A DNA stretch of 64,000 nucleotides from Muribaculaceae bacterium (GTDB taxonomy: Bacteria; Bacteroidota; Bacteroidia; Bacteroidales; Muribaculaceae): positions 1 to 64,000 of the forward strand of contig JAFZAC010000044.1 of NCBI GenBank assembly GCA_017548365.1, written 5' to 3'. Below the pieces are notes generated by a model that saw only the letters and a list, made by a program, of their open reading frames with translations, searched no databases and had not been told where the DNA came from. A program made the position numbers and the translations under genes. Shown one piece after another: positions 1 through 8,474 of the stretch (position 1 is its first letter; every line of letters begins with the position of its first letter).

Positions 1-1289
1 CTGAGCAGCGACAGCTGCACAAACGGACATTCAGGAAATGCATCCTTCCATCCATTGAACCGCATTATCAGGCGATGCACGGTGAAAAGCAGGTCGTGAT
101 AGGGTTTCTGCAACGAGTGGGCGATGGTGTAAAGCTCGCGCTTGTCCGAGCCGCTGTTGTTGGTCTGCGACTTGCCTGGCACCGAACCCACGAGGTTCGA
201 GTGCACACGCATAGTGAAGCAGAACATATTCACTGCCTCCTGGATGTCTGTGCTCCAGTCGCCTCCTTCCTTGTCGTTGTCAATCTTGTTGATCACGACC
301 TCGTGCTGCACCTCTCCAGTGGGAGCCACATAAAATGTGGAGAACCACACTTTGCCGGCGTTCTCAACGCCTGTGAGGAAGTCGAGAATCTGCTGCTTCT
401 CCTTGACGATGCGTTTCTGTTGCTCCTTACGGTCTGTGATTCCCTCGCTTTTGAAGATTGAATCCCAGTACTTGTTACTGATTTCAATCTGGTACTTGAT
501 GGGGGCGATGTTTTTCAGCTTCGCCTCCTTCGCCATCCCTATAAGCTGCTTGATGTTGTACCATTTCCCACGGAACAGCGAACCGTAATAAGGAATAGGA
601 TAATAAGTGCTGTCGGGTGTCGGGACACGTGTCAGCACGGCAAACTTCCTCGACTTGGTGCGGATGGCGGTCTTGCCGTCATCGCCAGCAATCTTTCCCA
701 TGCGGATGGCGAGGTCTCGCCATGGAGAGTTGATGTCAAGCAGGTCAATAACCTCGATGTCATCACGCGAAGCGATGACATTGCGCCAGTTGGCGTAGAG
801 CAGGTACTTTATGCTGCCGTCCTTCTCCGCAGGAGAGAGCCGGCAATAGCACGCTTCCTTGCGAATCAGCCTCACCACCTTGTTGCCTTCGGCATTAAGG
901 ATGATCACCGAGACGCAAAACGCGAAGTGTTTGAAGTCGTGGCACACACCTAGGAAATACGACGGCATGGCATTGTCGAGCAGGAAGTCCTCCACTTGCT
1001 GCTTGACAGCCGCACTGCACTCATCGGTGACATAGTTAAGGCCGCTGCCATAGCACACCTCAGCATTGAACTGCTGACACGTCGAGAGCGTCTCGTCGCT
1101 CTCAATAAGGTCAAGGATGTGGTATGGCAGATTATTGTCACCACCCCAAGGAACATACGACAGTTTCTTGTCAATAATAACAGGACAGATGTCCACATCA
1201 TCCTTGAACACCTTCCCGCTGTCAACCTGGAACGCCGCTGAAGCGTTCAAGTTAGCGATTGTTTCTACACTATTAAAATTCAACTCCAT
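1..1289 (-). CDS. phage portal-like protein, 3' end cut by window edge
   Basis: An uninterrupted minus-strand frame of about 429 codons runs from the ATG at 1289 off the left edge, so the C-terminus is missing. The product starts MELNFNSVETIANLNASAAF, then reads like Bacteroidales prophage portal proteins: a YVPWGGDNNLP segment, a long central part, and SVPGKSQTNNSGSDKRELY around residue 390. Portals form the dodecameric ring at the capsid vertex through which terminase pumps DNA. No domain was confirmed by a search. It is the last gene visible in the left phage block, downstream of a virion protein and of an inserted nuclease gene. The start codon lies in the arm of a 44-bp palindrome, which may reduce translation or mark an insertion scar. 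An upper-collar or other virion protein is the alternative. Confidence 0.65.
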   Translation of the reverse strand, partial: MELNFNSVETIANLNASAAFQVDSGKVFKDDVDICPVIIDKKLSYVPWGGDNNLPYHILDLIESDETLSTCQQFNAEVCYGSGLNYVTDECSAAVKQQVEDFLLDNAMPSYFLGVCHDFKHFAFCVSVIILNAEGNKVVRLIRKEACYCRLSPAEKDGSIKYLLYANWRNVIASRDDIEVIDLLDINSPWRDLAIRMGKIAGDDGKTAIRTKSRKFAVLTRVPTPDSTYYPIPYYGSLFRGKWYNIKQLIGMAKEAKLKNIAPIKYQIEISNKYWDSIFKSEGITDRKEQQKRIVKEKQQILDFLTGVENAGKVWFSTFYVAPTGEVQHEVVINKIDNDKEGGDWSTDIQEAVNMFCFTMRVHSNLVGSVPGKSQTNNSGSDKRELYTIAHSLQKPYHDLLFTVHRLIMRFNGWKDAFPECPFVQLSLL

Positions 1290-1325
1290 AATTCTGCGAT
1301 TTGGTTTCCGCAAAATTATGGAGTT
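1282..1325. repeat. 44-bp imperfect palindrome over the portal start codon
   Basis: Twelve bases (AACTCCATAATT, 1282-1293) are repeated inverted at 1314-1325, with an inner TGCG/CGCA pair and a 10-nt loop. The portal ATG (1289-1287) is inside one arm, so in the mRNA the start and its upstream region would be paired. It also sits between the portal and the inserted nuclease gene. Confidence 0.7.
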
Positions 1326-1356
1326 TGTTCCGTTGTCTAAAAGACAAGACTATTAG

Positions 1357-2595
1357 TTATCTTTTATTCATTTCAGAAAGTTCCTTAAGGAAGTTGTCTA
1401 TGAATGAAACAAGCCCAGTCTCGTCGAATAAATCAAAATGTTTATTTACTCTATTTATTCCATCTTGCGCTTTTACAGCATCGTATAATGTTTGAGCATT
1501 AGTGACAATATCATTAAATACTACTTCATCTTGTTTGGATTCAGTGGTTAGCCAAAAAGCAGCATCGTATCCTTCTTCTGAACACCAAATATCAATTTTA
1601 ACGTGTATGCCTAATATGTCACCTTCGAAAACGGCATCTCTAGGATCATTGGGGCTATATAGAAATACTTTTGAAAACGGAGCACATTTGTTATGGTATT
1701 TCTCATATATACGACGTGCCAAATATCGAGGTAGCTCATTTAGCATATTACGTATTGATTGAGCCGTTTTAAAGTTATCACCAACTTTTATTTCGTTGTA
1801 GAATTTTTCTAGAATAACTGTATCCATTATATTCTTGTTTAATAAAATTATGAGATTCGAGTATTGACGGATGGTTGACAATACATCGATATTGTTTGTA
1901 ATCAATTCTGATGGATGTAGCCAATCATCAACTAGATTAATAGTTTTTTTATCATAAGACGGAATTATAGTTAATAAAGGATCAACATGCTTTTCATCTT
2001 CGTCAGTCCAATCTGACTTGTCAGGTTTTTTGCCTGTTTGCAATGGTATATATACGATAGCATCAATTTGATAATTTTGAGATATATAATCATAATAGCG
2101 TGGTAATTGACGTGGCATGTCACCTGCGTTATTAATCTTATTCTCTATTATGATTGCTCTTTTAGTACTTTCAGATTTAACTAAAATGTCTATTTTCCCC
2201 TCTTCTCTAATTGCATCTGCATCTTGATAGCATCTTGCGTTGATATTACGACCCAATTTATTGAGCATAGAAATAAAAGATGCTAGGAATTTATCTCCAC
2301 ATCCATGATTCCCTTTGGTATCTAAAAAGAAACTAATAATATCTGAATGAAAGTTCTCTCGATAATATAAGTCTGAAATGAGACTGAAAATATTGAACTG
2401 TTCTGAATGTGTTTTTTGTTTTGATTTCTCAAATTCAAAACAGACGGGTTTACATAATTTTAGAAATCCGTTAATGGATTTCATATGAGCATCAACAAGA
2501 GATTCCCAAGTATGCAGTAAATTTATTTTATTTAAACCGTCTATCATACGGCAAAGATACAGCATTTTTTCATTTATTATTGCGTTTTTGCTCAC
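1357..2595 (-). CDS. PD-(D/E)XK family nuclease (PDDEXK_4-like), phage cargo gene
   Basis: The 412-residue frame from a GTG at 2595 contains a nuclease core: SEQFNIFSLISDLYYRENFH (about 65-84), then EGKIDILV and AIIIENKIN around 130-155, giving the Asp and Glu-x-Lys of the PD-(D/E)XK fold. This family (PF14281-like) is common in accessory and defence settings; its DNA or RNA target is not known from sequence. The GTG overlaps the stop of the upstream 77-aa gene by four bases, but ATGs at residues 11 and 17 are possible. A TATCTTTG box lies just before the residue-17 ATG, so it may be separately transcribed. It is clearly more AT-rich than the phage genes on both sides, which suggests a late insertion between the 77-aa gene and the portal gene. 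Confidence 0.7.
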   Translation of the reverse strand: MSKNAIINEKMLYLCRMIDGLNKINLLHTWESLVDAHMKSINGFLKLCKPVCFEFEKSKQKTHSEQFNIFSLISDLYYRENFHSDIISFFLDTKGNHGCGDKFLASFISMLNKLGRNINARCYQDADAIREEGKIDILVKSESTKRAIIIENKINNAGDMPRQLPRYYDYISQNYQIDAIVYIPLQTGKKPDKSDWTDEDEKHVDPLLTIIPSYDKKTINLVDDWLHPSELITNNIDVLSTIRQYSNLIILLNKNIMDTVILEKFYNEIKVGDNFKTAQSIRNMLNELPRYLARRIYEKYHNKCAPFSKVFLYSPNDPRDAVFEGDILGIHVKIDIWCSEEGYDAAFWLTTESKQDEVVFNDIVTNAQTLYDAVKAQDGINRVNKHFDLFDETGLVSFIDNFLKELSEMNKR

Positions 2596-2825
2596 AAAAA
2601 CACTACAAGATTATTCACGCTGAAAATGCAGCAAATGCGGGCTTGTCTGATTTGGTTGCTATTCAGCAACTTAAACTGTTGCGTTCCTTTGTAAAAATTG
2701 TAGCGTAACGGAATGCAGTTCTTCCACTCCTGAATCTCGCCTGATTTCGTCCATAGCTTGATGTCAACGGGGTCACCCGCTTTCAGCATCTTTCGCAAAG
2801 TCGATATGTGTATTGAGTTTGCCAT
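2592..2825 (-). CDS. small phage protein, unknown function
   Basis: A 77-residue protein starting MANSIHISTLRKMLKAGDPV. Its ATG overlaps the stop of the upstream virion-protein gene (TAATG), so the two are translationally coupled. The C-terminal part, ending in an apolar strand NNLVVFL, is compatible with a complete small beta-rich head or tail accessory protein. No family was recognised. It is followed at once by the inserted nuclease gene. Confidence 0.6.
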   Translation of the reverse strand: MANSIHISTLRKMLKAGDPVDIKLWTKSGEIQEWKNCIPLRYNFYKGTQQFKLLNSNQIRQARICCIFSVNNLVVFL

Positions 2826-3922
2826 TATTGGAAAGTTGGATCATATTCTTCAGTAAATATTCTGTCGTGATCTACCGTCAGGTAGTCAGTCTGCAAGTAG
2901 GTTCGGCGGTCGGCGAACTGGAATGTGAACTTCACCGAGTTGAGTTCACCGTCAGCGTCGGAGATCTCACAGTTGAAGTCGGCAATCAATATCTTCGGCA
3001 TAATCTCTGGCACCACCTCACCTGGTTCCTGGTCGTGTCTGAACCCCATCCTAACATCATGCGAGTAGAACAGCTGCTCAATCCATTGAGCCTGCTCGTA
3101 TGTCAGTCCCGATGTCTCAACCTCATATTTCTTCTCGTTGCGCTGGTTGTAGAACGTGGAGATGCGGTTCGTGACCGCGATTGAGCGGTCAGACTCGGCT
3201 ATCTGAGTGGTGACGGCATCAAGCTGGCAGCACTCAAAATAGTTGAAGGCATTACGGAAGTAGAGCGTCACCTGTGGCTCACGCTGAGAGACGTAGTATG
3301 TGTAAGCTCGATTTCCTATATGTACACTGTAAGCGAGCAGCTTTGTGTTCTCGCTCAGCGAAGCCATCTCCCTTATACCCAAGCAAGATATTTCCGTGAG
3401 AAATATCATTGCCCTGTTAGGTATCATCATCTGTTGCGTGATTATAGTCAAACGAGGATCTTCCCCAGGCTGCTGAGTCACTATTTCATAACGAATAGTA
3501 GTCTCTTCTCCTGCATCAAGGAAAAAGTGGAGATGCTCCACCGCTTTCTCCGAAGTCATTTTCGATGACGTGTTCGTGAGGAAGTTATTACGCAGGAACT
3601 CGGAGATGTCCCCATCGAATCTATGCTCAAGGTAAACGACCTTGAACGAGCATAGTTGATGGGTTACTTCGTTCGCAGTGGCGGTAACTGTGAAGTCCAT
3701 CAGCGACTCATTTTGCTCACGCAGATACATTTCCACCACCGAACGCAAGTCAAAGACCTTTATCTTGCGGTTATATGGGAAGTAGCTTGCCGTGAACACA
3801 TCAGTATTTCCCGATGAAAGAGCAATCTCCACCTCGCCATCGGTATCAGTATTGATGGCGAGGTCAGGGATTGCAGACGAGAACAAGAGCTGCGGAATAT
3901 TAGTTGAGAGTGTTATAGCCAT
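2825..3922 (-). CDS. phage virion protein, unknown function
   Basis: A 365-residue protein starting MAITLSTNIPQLLFSSAIPD, without signal peptide or membrane segment and rich in beta-strand-type sequence. The C-terminal third (MPKILIADFNCEISDADGEL, then FTFQFADRRTYLQTDYL) looks like a repeated beta fold of a tail or baseplate component. Its position before the 77-aa gene and portal, in the same strand and base composition, supports a structural phage protein. A transcription terminator lies upstream at 4014-4052, so this gene probably has its own promoter within 3923-4013. Confidence 0.55.
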   Translation of the reverse strand: MAITLSTNIPQLLFSSAIPDLAINTDTDGEVEIALSSGNTDVFTASYFPYNRKIKVFDLRSVVEMYLREQNESLMDFTVTATANEVTHQLCSFKVVYLEHRFDGDISEFLRNNFLTNTSSKMTSEKAVEHLHFFLDAGEETTIRYEIVTQQPGEDPRLTIITQQMMIPNRAMIFLTEISCLGIREMASLSENTKLLAYSVHIGNRAYTYYVSQREPQVTLYFRNAFNYFECCQLDAVTTQIAESDRSIAVTNRISTFYNQRNEKKYEVETSGLTYEQAQWIEQLFYSHDVRMGFRHDQEPGEVVPEIMPKILIADFNCEISDADGELNSVKFTFQFADRRTYLQTDYLTVDHDRIFTEEYDPTFQ

Positions 3923-4013
3923 ATCGTTATCATTTCATTAAAAGCATAGAACCGAGCGGAACGAGGTTTCTATGCGGCAAAATTATCATATTGACATCAT
4001 TCTTTAAAAGACA

Positions 4014-4052
4014 CAAAAAATACTCACGGATCCCTTTCAGGTTTCCGTGAGT
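4014..4052 (-). terminator. Rho-independent terminator
   Basis: ACTCACGGA (4022-4030) pairs with TCCGTGAGT (4044-4052). Read on the minus strand the stem is followed by TATTTTTTGTG. It separates the small-gene cluster (4112-5402) from the virion gene at 3922. Confidence 0.75.
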
Positions 4053-4074
4053 TTCGGTGCGTCATTGTGAAGAA

Positions 4075-4102
4075 GCGAGCGAACCTCGTCGGGTTCGCTC
4101 GC
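4075..4102. repeat. 11-bp stem-loop after the 69-aa gene
   Basis: GCGAGCGAACC (4075-4085) pairs perfectly with GGTTCGCTCGC (4092-4102) around a 6-nt loop, just past the stop of the 4112-4321 gene. No T-tract follows on the minus strand. A weaker hairpin, GCATAGAA.../...TTTCTATGC, lies at 3945-3976. Confidence 0.65.
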
Positions 4103-4111
4103 GCGATTTTC

Positions 4112-4321
4112 TCACTTTTGAGATTTCTCCTTGTTCCGTGTCGTCAGTTCTAATAGGCAGTAACTGCCCATCATCGCCAGCTCTCTGTACTGGTCACACT
4201 GCGCCATCCATTCGATGGTGTCCATCCCTGCGGGTCGGTAGTCCTGCACTATCAGTGCCGCATCTATCGCCAGGGTCTGCAGTCTCTCCAGGTCTCGGTC
4301 GGTCATCTTCTTGTAAATCAT
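4112..4321 (-). CDS. small phage-region protein, unknown function
   Basis: A 69-residue, mostly helical protein starting MIYKKMTDRDLERLQTLAID. No family was recognised. It is the last of four small minus-strand genes (5402 to 4112). Its 5' leader contains a hairpin followed by AAAGAAACCC, the same layout as the leader of the preceding gene, which supports it as a real expressed gene. Confidence 0.5.
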   Translation of the reverse strand: MIYKKMTDRDLERLQTLAIDAALIVQDYRPAGMDTIEWMAQCDQYRELAMMGSYCLLELTTRNKEKSQK

Positions 4322-4338
4322 AGTTTCGGGTTTCTTTA

Positions 4339-4365
4339 AGTGGTGGGGAGCAATTCCCCACCACT
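4339..4365 (-). promoter_or_regulatory. intergenic stem-loop, copy 1
   Basis: AGTGGTGGGGA (4339-4349) pairs perfectly with TCCCCACCACT (4355-4365), 5-nt loop. On the minus strand it is followed by AAAGAAACCC and then the ATG of the next gene. There is no T-run, so it is more likely an RNA stability or processing element than a terminator. Compare 4690-4715. Confidence 0.65.
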
Positions 4366-4381
4366 CGGTTAGACAATCTTG

Positions 4382-4669
4382 TTACTCGCTCTCGCCATCC
4401 TCGGCGCAATACTCTTGCCATCGTTGGATAGGTCTTGGAGGGTAGGCCCACTGAAGGACCACAGCGTTAGAGAAAACTGCCTTCAGGTCCACTCCGTTAG
4501 CGTACTCCCACCCGTTGTGAAGGTGGTATTGCAGTACCACAGTGTTACGGTATCCGTTATCCTCGATAACTGCGATAACCTCGTGACTTGTCTCGATGCC
4601 CAGATGGGTGAGACTGCACTCGGGCAGCAGGCTGCCGTCTTTCCACTCTAAATTTGCGACTTGTACCAT
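4382..4669 (-). CDS. small phage-region protein, possibly DUF551-like
   Basis: A 95-residue protein starting MVQVANLEWKDGSLLPECSL. The second half (VVLQYHLHNGWEYANG, then WAYPPRPIQRW) resembles the end of DUF551-type phage proteins, where a Trp- and Pro-rich stretch closes a small domain. This is a weak pattern match, not a confirmed family. It sits between two near-identical leader hairpins in a cluster of small genes that may be early phage genes. Confidence 0.5.
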   Translation of the reverse strand: MVQVANLEWKDGSLLPECSLTHLGIETSHEVIAVIEDNGYRNTVVLQYHLHNGWEYANGVDLKAVFSNAVVLQWAYPPRPIQRWQEYCAEDGESE

Positions 4670-4689
4670 AGTAGTTAGGGTTTCTTTGT

Positions 4690-4715
4690 GAGGTGGGGAT
4701 CTCTCTCCCCACCTC
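4690..4715 (-). promoter_or_regulatory. intergenic stem-loop, copy 2
   Basis: GAGGTGGGGA (4690-4699) pairs with TCCCCACCTC (4706-4715), 6-nt loop. On the minus strand AAAGAAACCC follows, then the ATG at 4669. Stem sequence (GGTGGGGA core) and downstream spacer are shared with copy 1 at 4339-4365. Confidence 0.65.
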
Positions 4716-4729
4716 GTTAAACAATCTAT

Positions 4730-5113
4730 TTACTTGCTCTCGGTGTTTGCGGTGTTCTCGGTCTGCGCTCTCTTGGCGGTGCGCTTGCGTGGCGCTTTCT
4801 TCGCCTTGCTCTCGCTCTTGCTCTCCACCGGTGCGGTGCTCTCGCTCTCTGTGGTGGTGCCTTGTGCGGTGCTCTGCTCCTGTGCCGGTGCGCTCTCGCT
4901 CTTGCTCGCCTTGACGTCTGCCATCAGTTTGCCATAGACTCCCTTAGGGATAATGGCATTGTGACGTGAGCGCAGGATGAAGGCGTAACGTAACGCCTTG
5001 AGTGGGTTCGCAAAATAGAACTCCTCGCTCTTGTTGTTGTTCTCACTGCGGTAAACGTGCCAAAACGAACCGCTTTTCAAATCTCTCTTAGATGCTAAAA
5101 CTAAATTTGCCAT
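4730..5113 (-). CDS. small protein with Ala/Ser/Glu-rich, basic C-terminal tail
   Basis: A 127-residue protein. Residues 1-70 form a compact part (MANLVLASKRDLKSGSFWHV, then YFANPLKALRYAFILRSRHN), and residues 75-127 are low-complexity with repeated SES/STA and KKAPRKRTAKRA. The basic tail suggests nucleic-acid contact, an inference only. No family was recognised. It lies in the small-gene cluster downstream of the 80-aa gene. Confidence 0.55.
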   Translation of the reverse strand: MANLVLASKRDLKSGSFWHVYRSENNNKSEEFYFANPLKALRYAFILRSRHNAIIPKGVYGKLMADVKASKSESAPAQEQSTAQGTTTESESTAPVESKSESKAKKAPRKRTAKRAQTENTANTESK

Positions 5114-5159
5114 AGTAGTAAAAATTAGAATGTTAGTAAAAATATGGTTAGTTAAAAAA

Positions 5160-5402
5160 TCATTGCTTGTAGATGTTGATGTAACTCACTTGGATGCCCA
5201 TCTCAAAGGCGATGCGCTCCGCCTTGTCGCTCGCCTCGCTCTCGGTGAGTGCCTCAACCTCAAGGGTGTAAACCTCGTTGTCCAAGTCCACCAAGTCGGC
5301 GGAATAATTATTGTATGCGGTAGAGCGGTAATCTTTTTTCGATGCTGCGCTTGCAGCTGGCTCTGCTGATACAAAGAATGATATGTTTACTGATGTTGCC
5401 AT
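5160..5402 (-). CDS. small phage-region protein, unknown function
   Basis: An 80-residue acidic protein starting MATSVNISFFVSAEPAASAA. The C-terminal half, EVEALTESEASDKAERIAFE, is predicted helical. No family was recognised. It is the first gene of the left phage block; nothing phage-like is visible to its right until 28.8 kb. Confidence 0.5.
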   Translation of the reverse strand: MATSVNISFFVSAEPAASAASKKDYRSTAYNNYSADLVDLDNEVYTLEVEALTESEASDKAERIAFEMGIQVSYINIYKQ

Positions 5403-6105
5403 AATGGAAAAATTTTATTGAAGTGAATAATCATTGTCTACGTATGTCGCGTATAATCTTTTTTCGGTGCAGAATAAGTGAGGCGAGGGAAGCGACCTGT
5501 TAGACAAGGCTTGACCGAAAAAAATCCACCTCTCGGGGCAGGCAAAATTTCGGGCGCAGAACTAAATTTTGTGGATTATTTTCAGGACAACCCGACCTGG
5601 GCCTTGTCGGGAGCGGCTCGCACTAACTTTGTGCCAGAAAACAGTTATACACCAGCGACAGCAGTACGGCAATGATAACTTCGATGAAATTATTATGGCC
5701 ACATCACATAGAATTCTTCAAGCAGAGCGCGCGCAAAGCCCAGCTAAAACAAATGAATAAGAAATAACACCTTTGGATAATATGAATAATTGGATTTAAT
5801 CTCTACGACTCATATGGTTATTGATGAAATAGCAGCAAGTAGGTAAGTATCTTATTCTAATGCATTGGACCTTGTATTGTACTTTGAGCTACATTACAAT
5901 AGGCCGACCTTTGTAATAGTGTTTTACAAATGACAGACAAAAAGGTAATATAAGCTATAGACTATATGATGAATTAAGAGCAAATAATTAATAAAAAATG
6001 AGATTTGTAGATTTGTTTTGACAAAGAGTTAAAAAACGAAAAAGTATATAATAATTGCAATTAGATTTGCTATATTTTATTAATTTTGCAAATTAAAATG
6101 TTTTT
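5403..6105. other. junction between phage block and defence island, no gene
   Basis: No convincing gene. Positions 5590-5612 hold a CCCGAC/GTCGGG hairpin, and 5601-5636 carries a degenerate motif (GCCTTGTC then GCTCGCACTAACTTTGTG) that recurs in the host intergenic region at 48272-48335. From about 5750 the sequence turns strongly AT-rich, marking the edge of the defence island. No tRNA, integrase or clear direct repeat was seen. Confidence 0.5.
6081..6088 (+). promoter_or_regulatory. promoter -7 box of the defence operon
   Basis: TAATTTTG fits the Bacteroidales TAnnTTTG -7 element and lies 17 bases before the ATG at 6106, giving a very short leader. A clean TTTG -33 element at the usual spacing is not evident; ATTGCAA near 6054-6060 is the nearest candidate. 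Confidence 0.45.
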
Positions 6106-8469
6106 ATGGAAAATAAAAAACTGTTGCAGTTTAATGTATCAGCAAGAACGGCGAAACTAATTGGATTAGAGAATTTCGCTAATGCTGAAGGCGCAATAAT
6201 CGAATTGGTAAAGAATGCTTATGATGCCGATTCGGAAACTTGTGTTGTGATTTTTGACATTAAGGACACTCGTAGGGATTCAGCTATATACATAGTTGAT
6301 ACTGGCATAGGAATGAATGATGAAATCATAGTCAAGCATTGGATGACAATTGGCACGGATGACAAGCTAAAAAATTTAAAAACTTCTGAAAAAGGTAGGG
6401 TAAAGAGTGGCGCTAAAGGGATAGGTCGTTTTGCTTTGAATAAACTTGGACGCCAGTCTTCAATGATCACTTTTCCAAAAACAGGCGGTAATGGTTTTTT
6501 TTGGTCTATTGATTGGTGTGACTTTGACAAAGAAGGGTATAATCTATCTGACATCAACGCTGAACTTGTTGAAGTTGATAATGCTTTTTTAACAGACAAA
6601 ATTACTGAATATGGTATTTCGGGTTTGGACATAATACACAAACTTAGTCATTGTGGATTCCATGGTACTATATTTCAAATAACCAACCTAAATGATGACT
6701 GGGATGAGGATGCTATCAAATCTTTGAATCAAAATCTTGAAACCCTTGTTCCTTCTCATCTCTCTTCAGATTTTTCAATGTATCTATACAGTCTTGGAGA
6801 TTTAGAGAAATATGGTTTGATTAAAAACGCGGGATATGATGATTTTGACTACAAAATAGAAGCTTCATTTTTAGGCAAAGAAAATAGAAAAATAAAGATT
6901 AATATAACAAGAAAAGAACTTAATTTATCTTTATTAGAATCCACATACAGAGATTTATTCTCAATGCCAGATATGAAATCATTTCCTTATAGACTAGAGG
7001 ATTTTCAGGCAAAGACATTTGAAAAAGAAATAGAACTAAATGATCATATTAAATCTGACCTATTATCGCGAATTGGACAATTTAACTTCGTTTTTTATTT
7101 TATAAAGAATGAGGTAAAGGATGATGCTGATGAATATGCAGACAAGAAATATCCATATAATAGCATAAACAGCCGACAAAGGAAACGTTGGCTTAAAAAG
7201 TATAGTGGAATTAAAATATTCCGCGATGACTTTAGAGTTCGACCATATGGAGAGAATGGTGATGATTGGTTAGGTCTAGGTAAAAGACAGAGCCAAAGTC
7301 CTGCAGGCGTGGGTCGCAAAAAAGGCGGTTACCGAATAAGACCCAATCAAATATCTGGAGCTGTCTTTATTTCGAGGCTATACAATGAAGTTTTTGATGA
7401 CCGTTCAAGCCGAGAAGGTATTCAAGAGAATGATGAATTCCGTCTTCTTAAGAATATATTGCTTAGAATAATAGAAGAATTTGAACTGGATCGTAATATT
7501 GTGATGTATAATCTCTCATCTCTGTATAAATCTAAGCATCCTGAGGAGACTAAAGCTTCGGAAATAGCAAAGAAGGTCCTTTCAGAAGAGGATAAGCAGC
7601 CAGATAAGCAGCAAAATGAAAATTCTTTCAGTAATGATGAGGAATTGAAGTCATTAGCTAAAGGATATCAAGCACTGCAGGACGATTTGTTTGATAAAGA
7701 AGAAGAGAATAGAATGCTTCGAAGTCTGGCAAGCACTGGTGTGGCTGTGGCTTCATTTACTCACGAATTAAATGGTATATCTGAAAGCTTATTACCTAGA
7801 ACAGATTTACTCAAATCCGCGCTAGAGAGTTTTGTGAGTGAGAGCGATATAGAAGTGGAGAACAAACTGGATAATCCTTATTATCTGATTGAACTTATAA
7901 AAAAACAAGATACCAAACTACATCAATGGCTTGATTATTCTCTCAATGCTATTAAGCGAAATAAAAGAGACAGAACGGATACTTCAATAAAAGATTATTT
8001 TGCTCGGTATATGGATTCGTGGATTGTGGCCTTGTCACAAAAAAATATCCATATTGAAGTGTTCCCGAATCCTAGAGAGGCTCTTTTAGATTGTATGTTG
8101 AATTGCTATGAGATGGATTTGGATAGCATTTTTAACAATTTTCTCACCAATTCTGTTGCATCATTAATAAGATCATCTCGAGTTGACAAAAAGATACATG
8201 TTAAGTGGAAGATTGATGCTCAATTCCTTGTAATTGATTTCATAGATAATGGACTTGGAATAGCAGATGAATATAAGGATGACCCTTATAGAATTTTCAA
8301 TGCGTTTGAGACATCATCTTGCGACAATAAAGGAAATAAGATTGGAACGGGAATGGGGTTGTTTATAGTGAAAAGTGTTATTGATAGTTATCCTGATGCA
8401 TCGGTTTCTCTTATAAACGGATTGGATTGTGGATTTGGAATAAGAGTAATGTTTAATATCAAAAAATAA
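6106..8469 (+). CDS. double-GHKL sensor ATPase / histidine-kinase-like protein
   Basis: A 787-residue cytoplasmic protein with two ATP-binding GHKL domains. The N-terminal one is Hsp90/MORC-like: ELVKNAYDAD (33-42, N box), VDTGIGM (64-70) and GAKGIGRFA (102-110). The C-terminal one is histidine-kinase-like: H-box FTHELNG with His553, N box FNNFLTN (676-682), IDNGLGI (713-719) and IGTGMGLFIV (746-755). A coiled linker (about 510-545) precedes the H-box. There is no transmembrane segment or signal peptide, so any signal is cytosolic. Five bases downstream lies a receiver-domain gene, followed by an HNH nuclease and a DNA methyltransferase. Expected role: ATP-driven sensor passing phosphate to the receiver protein; what it senses is unknown. 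A MORC-like DNA clamp without kinase activity is the alternative. Confidence 0.8.
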   Translation: MENKKLLQFNVSARTAKLIGLENFANAEGAIIELVKNAYDADSETCVVIFDIKDTRRDSAIYIVDTGIGMNDEIIVKHWMTIGTDDKLKNLKTSEKGRVKSGAKGIGRFALNKLGRQSSMITFPKTGGNGFFWSIDWCDFDKEGYNLSDINAELVEVDNAFLTDKITEYGISGLDIIHKLSHCGFHGTIFQITNLNDDWDEDAIKSLNQNLETLVPSHLSSDFSMYLYSLGDLEKYGLIKNAGYDDFDYKIEASFLGKENRKIKINITRKELNLSLLESTYRDLFSMPDMKSFPYRLEDFQAKTFEKEIELNDHIKSDLLSRIGQFNFVFYFIKNEVKDDADEYADKKYPYNSINSRQRKRWLKKYSGIKIFRDDFRVRPYGENGDDWLGLGKRQSQSPAGVGRKKGGYRIRPNQISGAVFISRLYNEVFDDRSSREGIQENDEFRLLKNILLRIIEEFELDRNIVMYNLSSLYKSKHPEETKASEIAKKVLSEEDKQPDKQQNENSFSNDEELKSLAKGYQALQDDLFDKEEENRMLRSLASTGVAVASFTHELNGISESLLPRTDLLKSALESFVSESDIEVENKLDNPYYLIELIKKQDTKLHQWLDYSLNAIKRNKRDRTDTSIKDYFARYMDSWIVALSQKNIHIEVFPNPREALLDCMLNCYEMDLDSIFNNFLTNSVASLIRSSRVDKKIHVKWKIDAQFLVIDFIDNGLGIADEYKDDPYRIFNAFETSSCDNKGNKIGTGMGLFIVKSVIDSYPDASVSLINGLDCGFGIRVMFNIKK

Positions 8470-8474
8470 TATAT

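Noticed and set aside
75..1241. Several short frames on both strands over the left edge
   Set aside because: They are shadows of the continuous minus-strand portal frame, which is open from 1289 to the window edge.
4339..4715. Hairpins as Rho-independent terminators
   Set aside because: Stems are strong but no T-run follows on the minus strand; they are listed as leader elements instead.
5694..5759. 21-codon plus-strand frame starting MATSHRIL
   Set aside because: Too short, no ribosome site and no conserved neighbour.
6106..8469. Housekeeping MutL/Hsp90 or ordinary membrane histidine kinase
   Set aside because: Two different GHKL domains in one soluble protein, no transmembrane segment, and the neighbours are a nuclease and a DNA methyltransferase.
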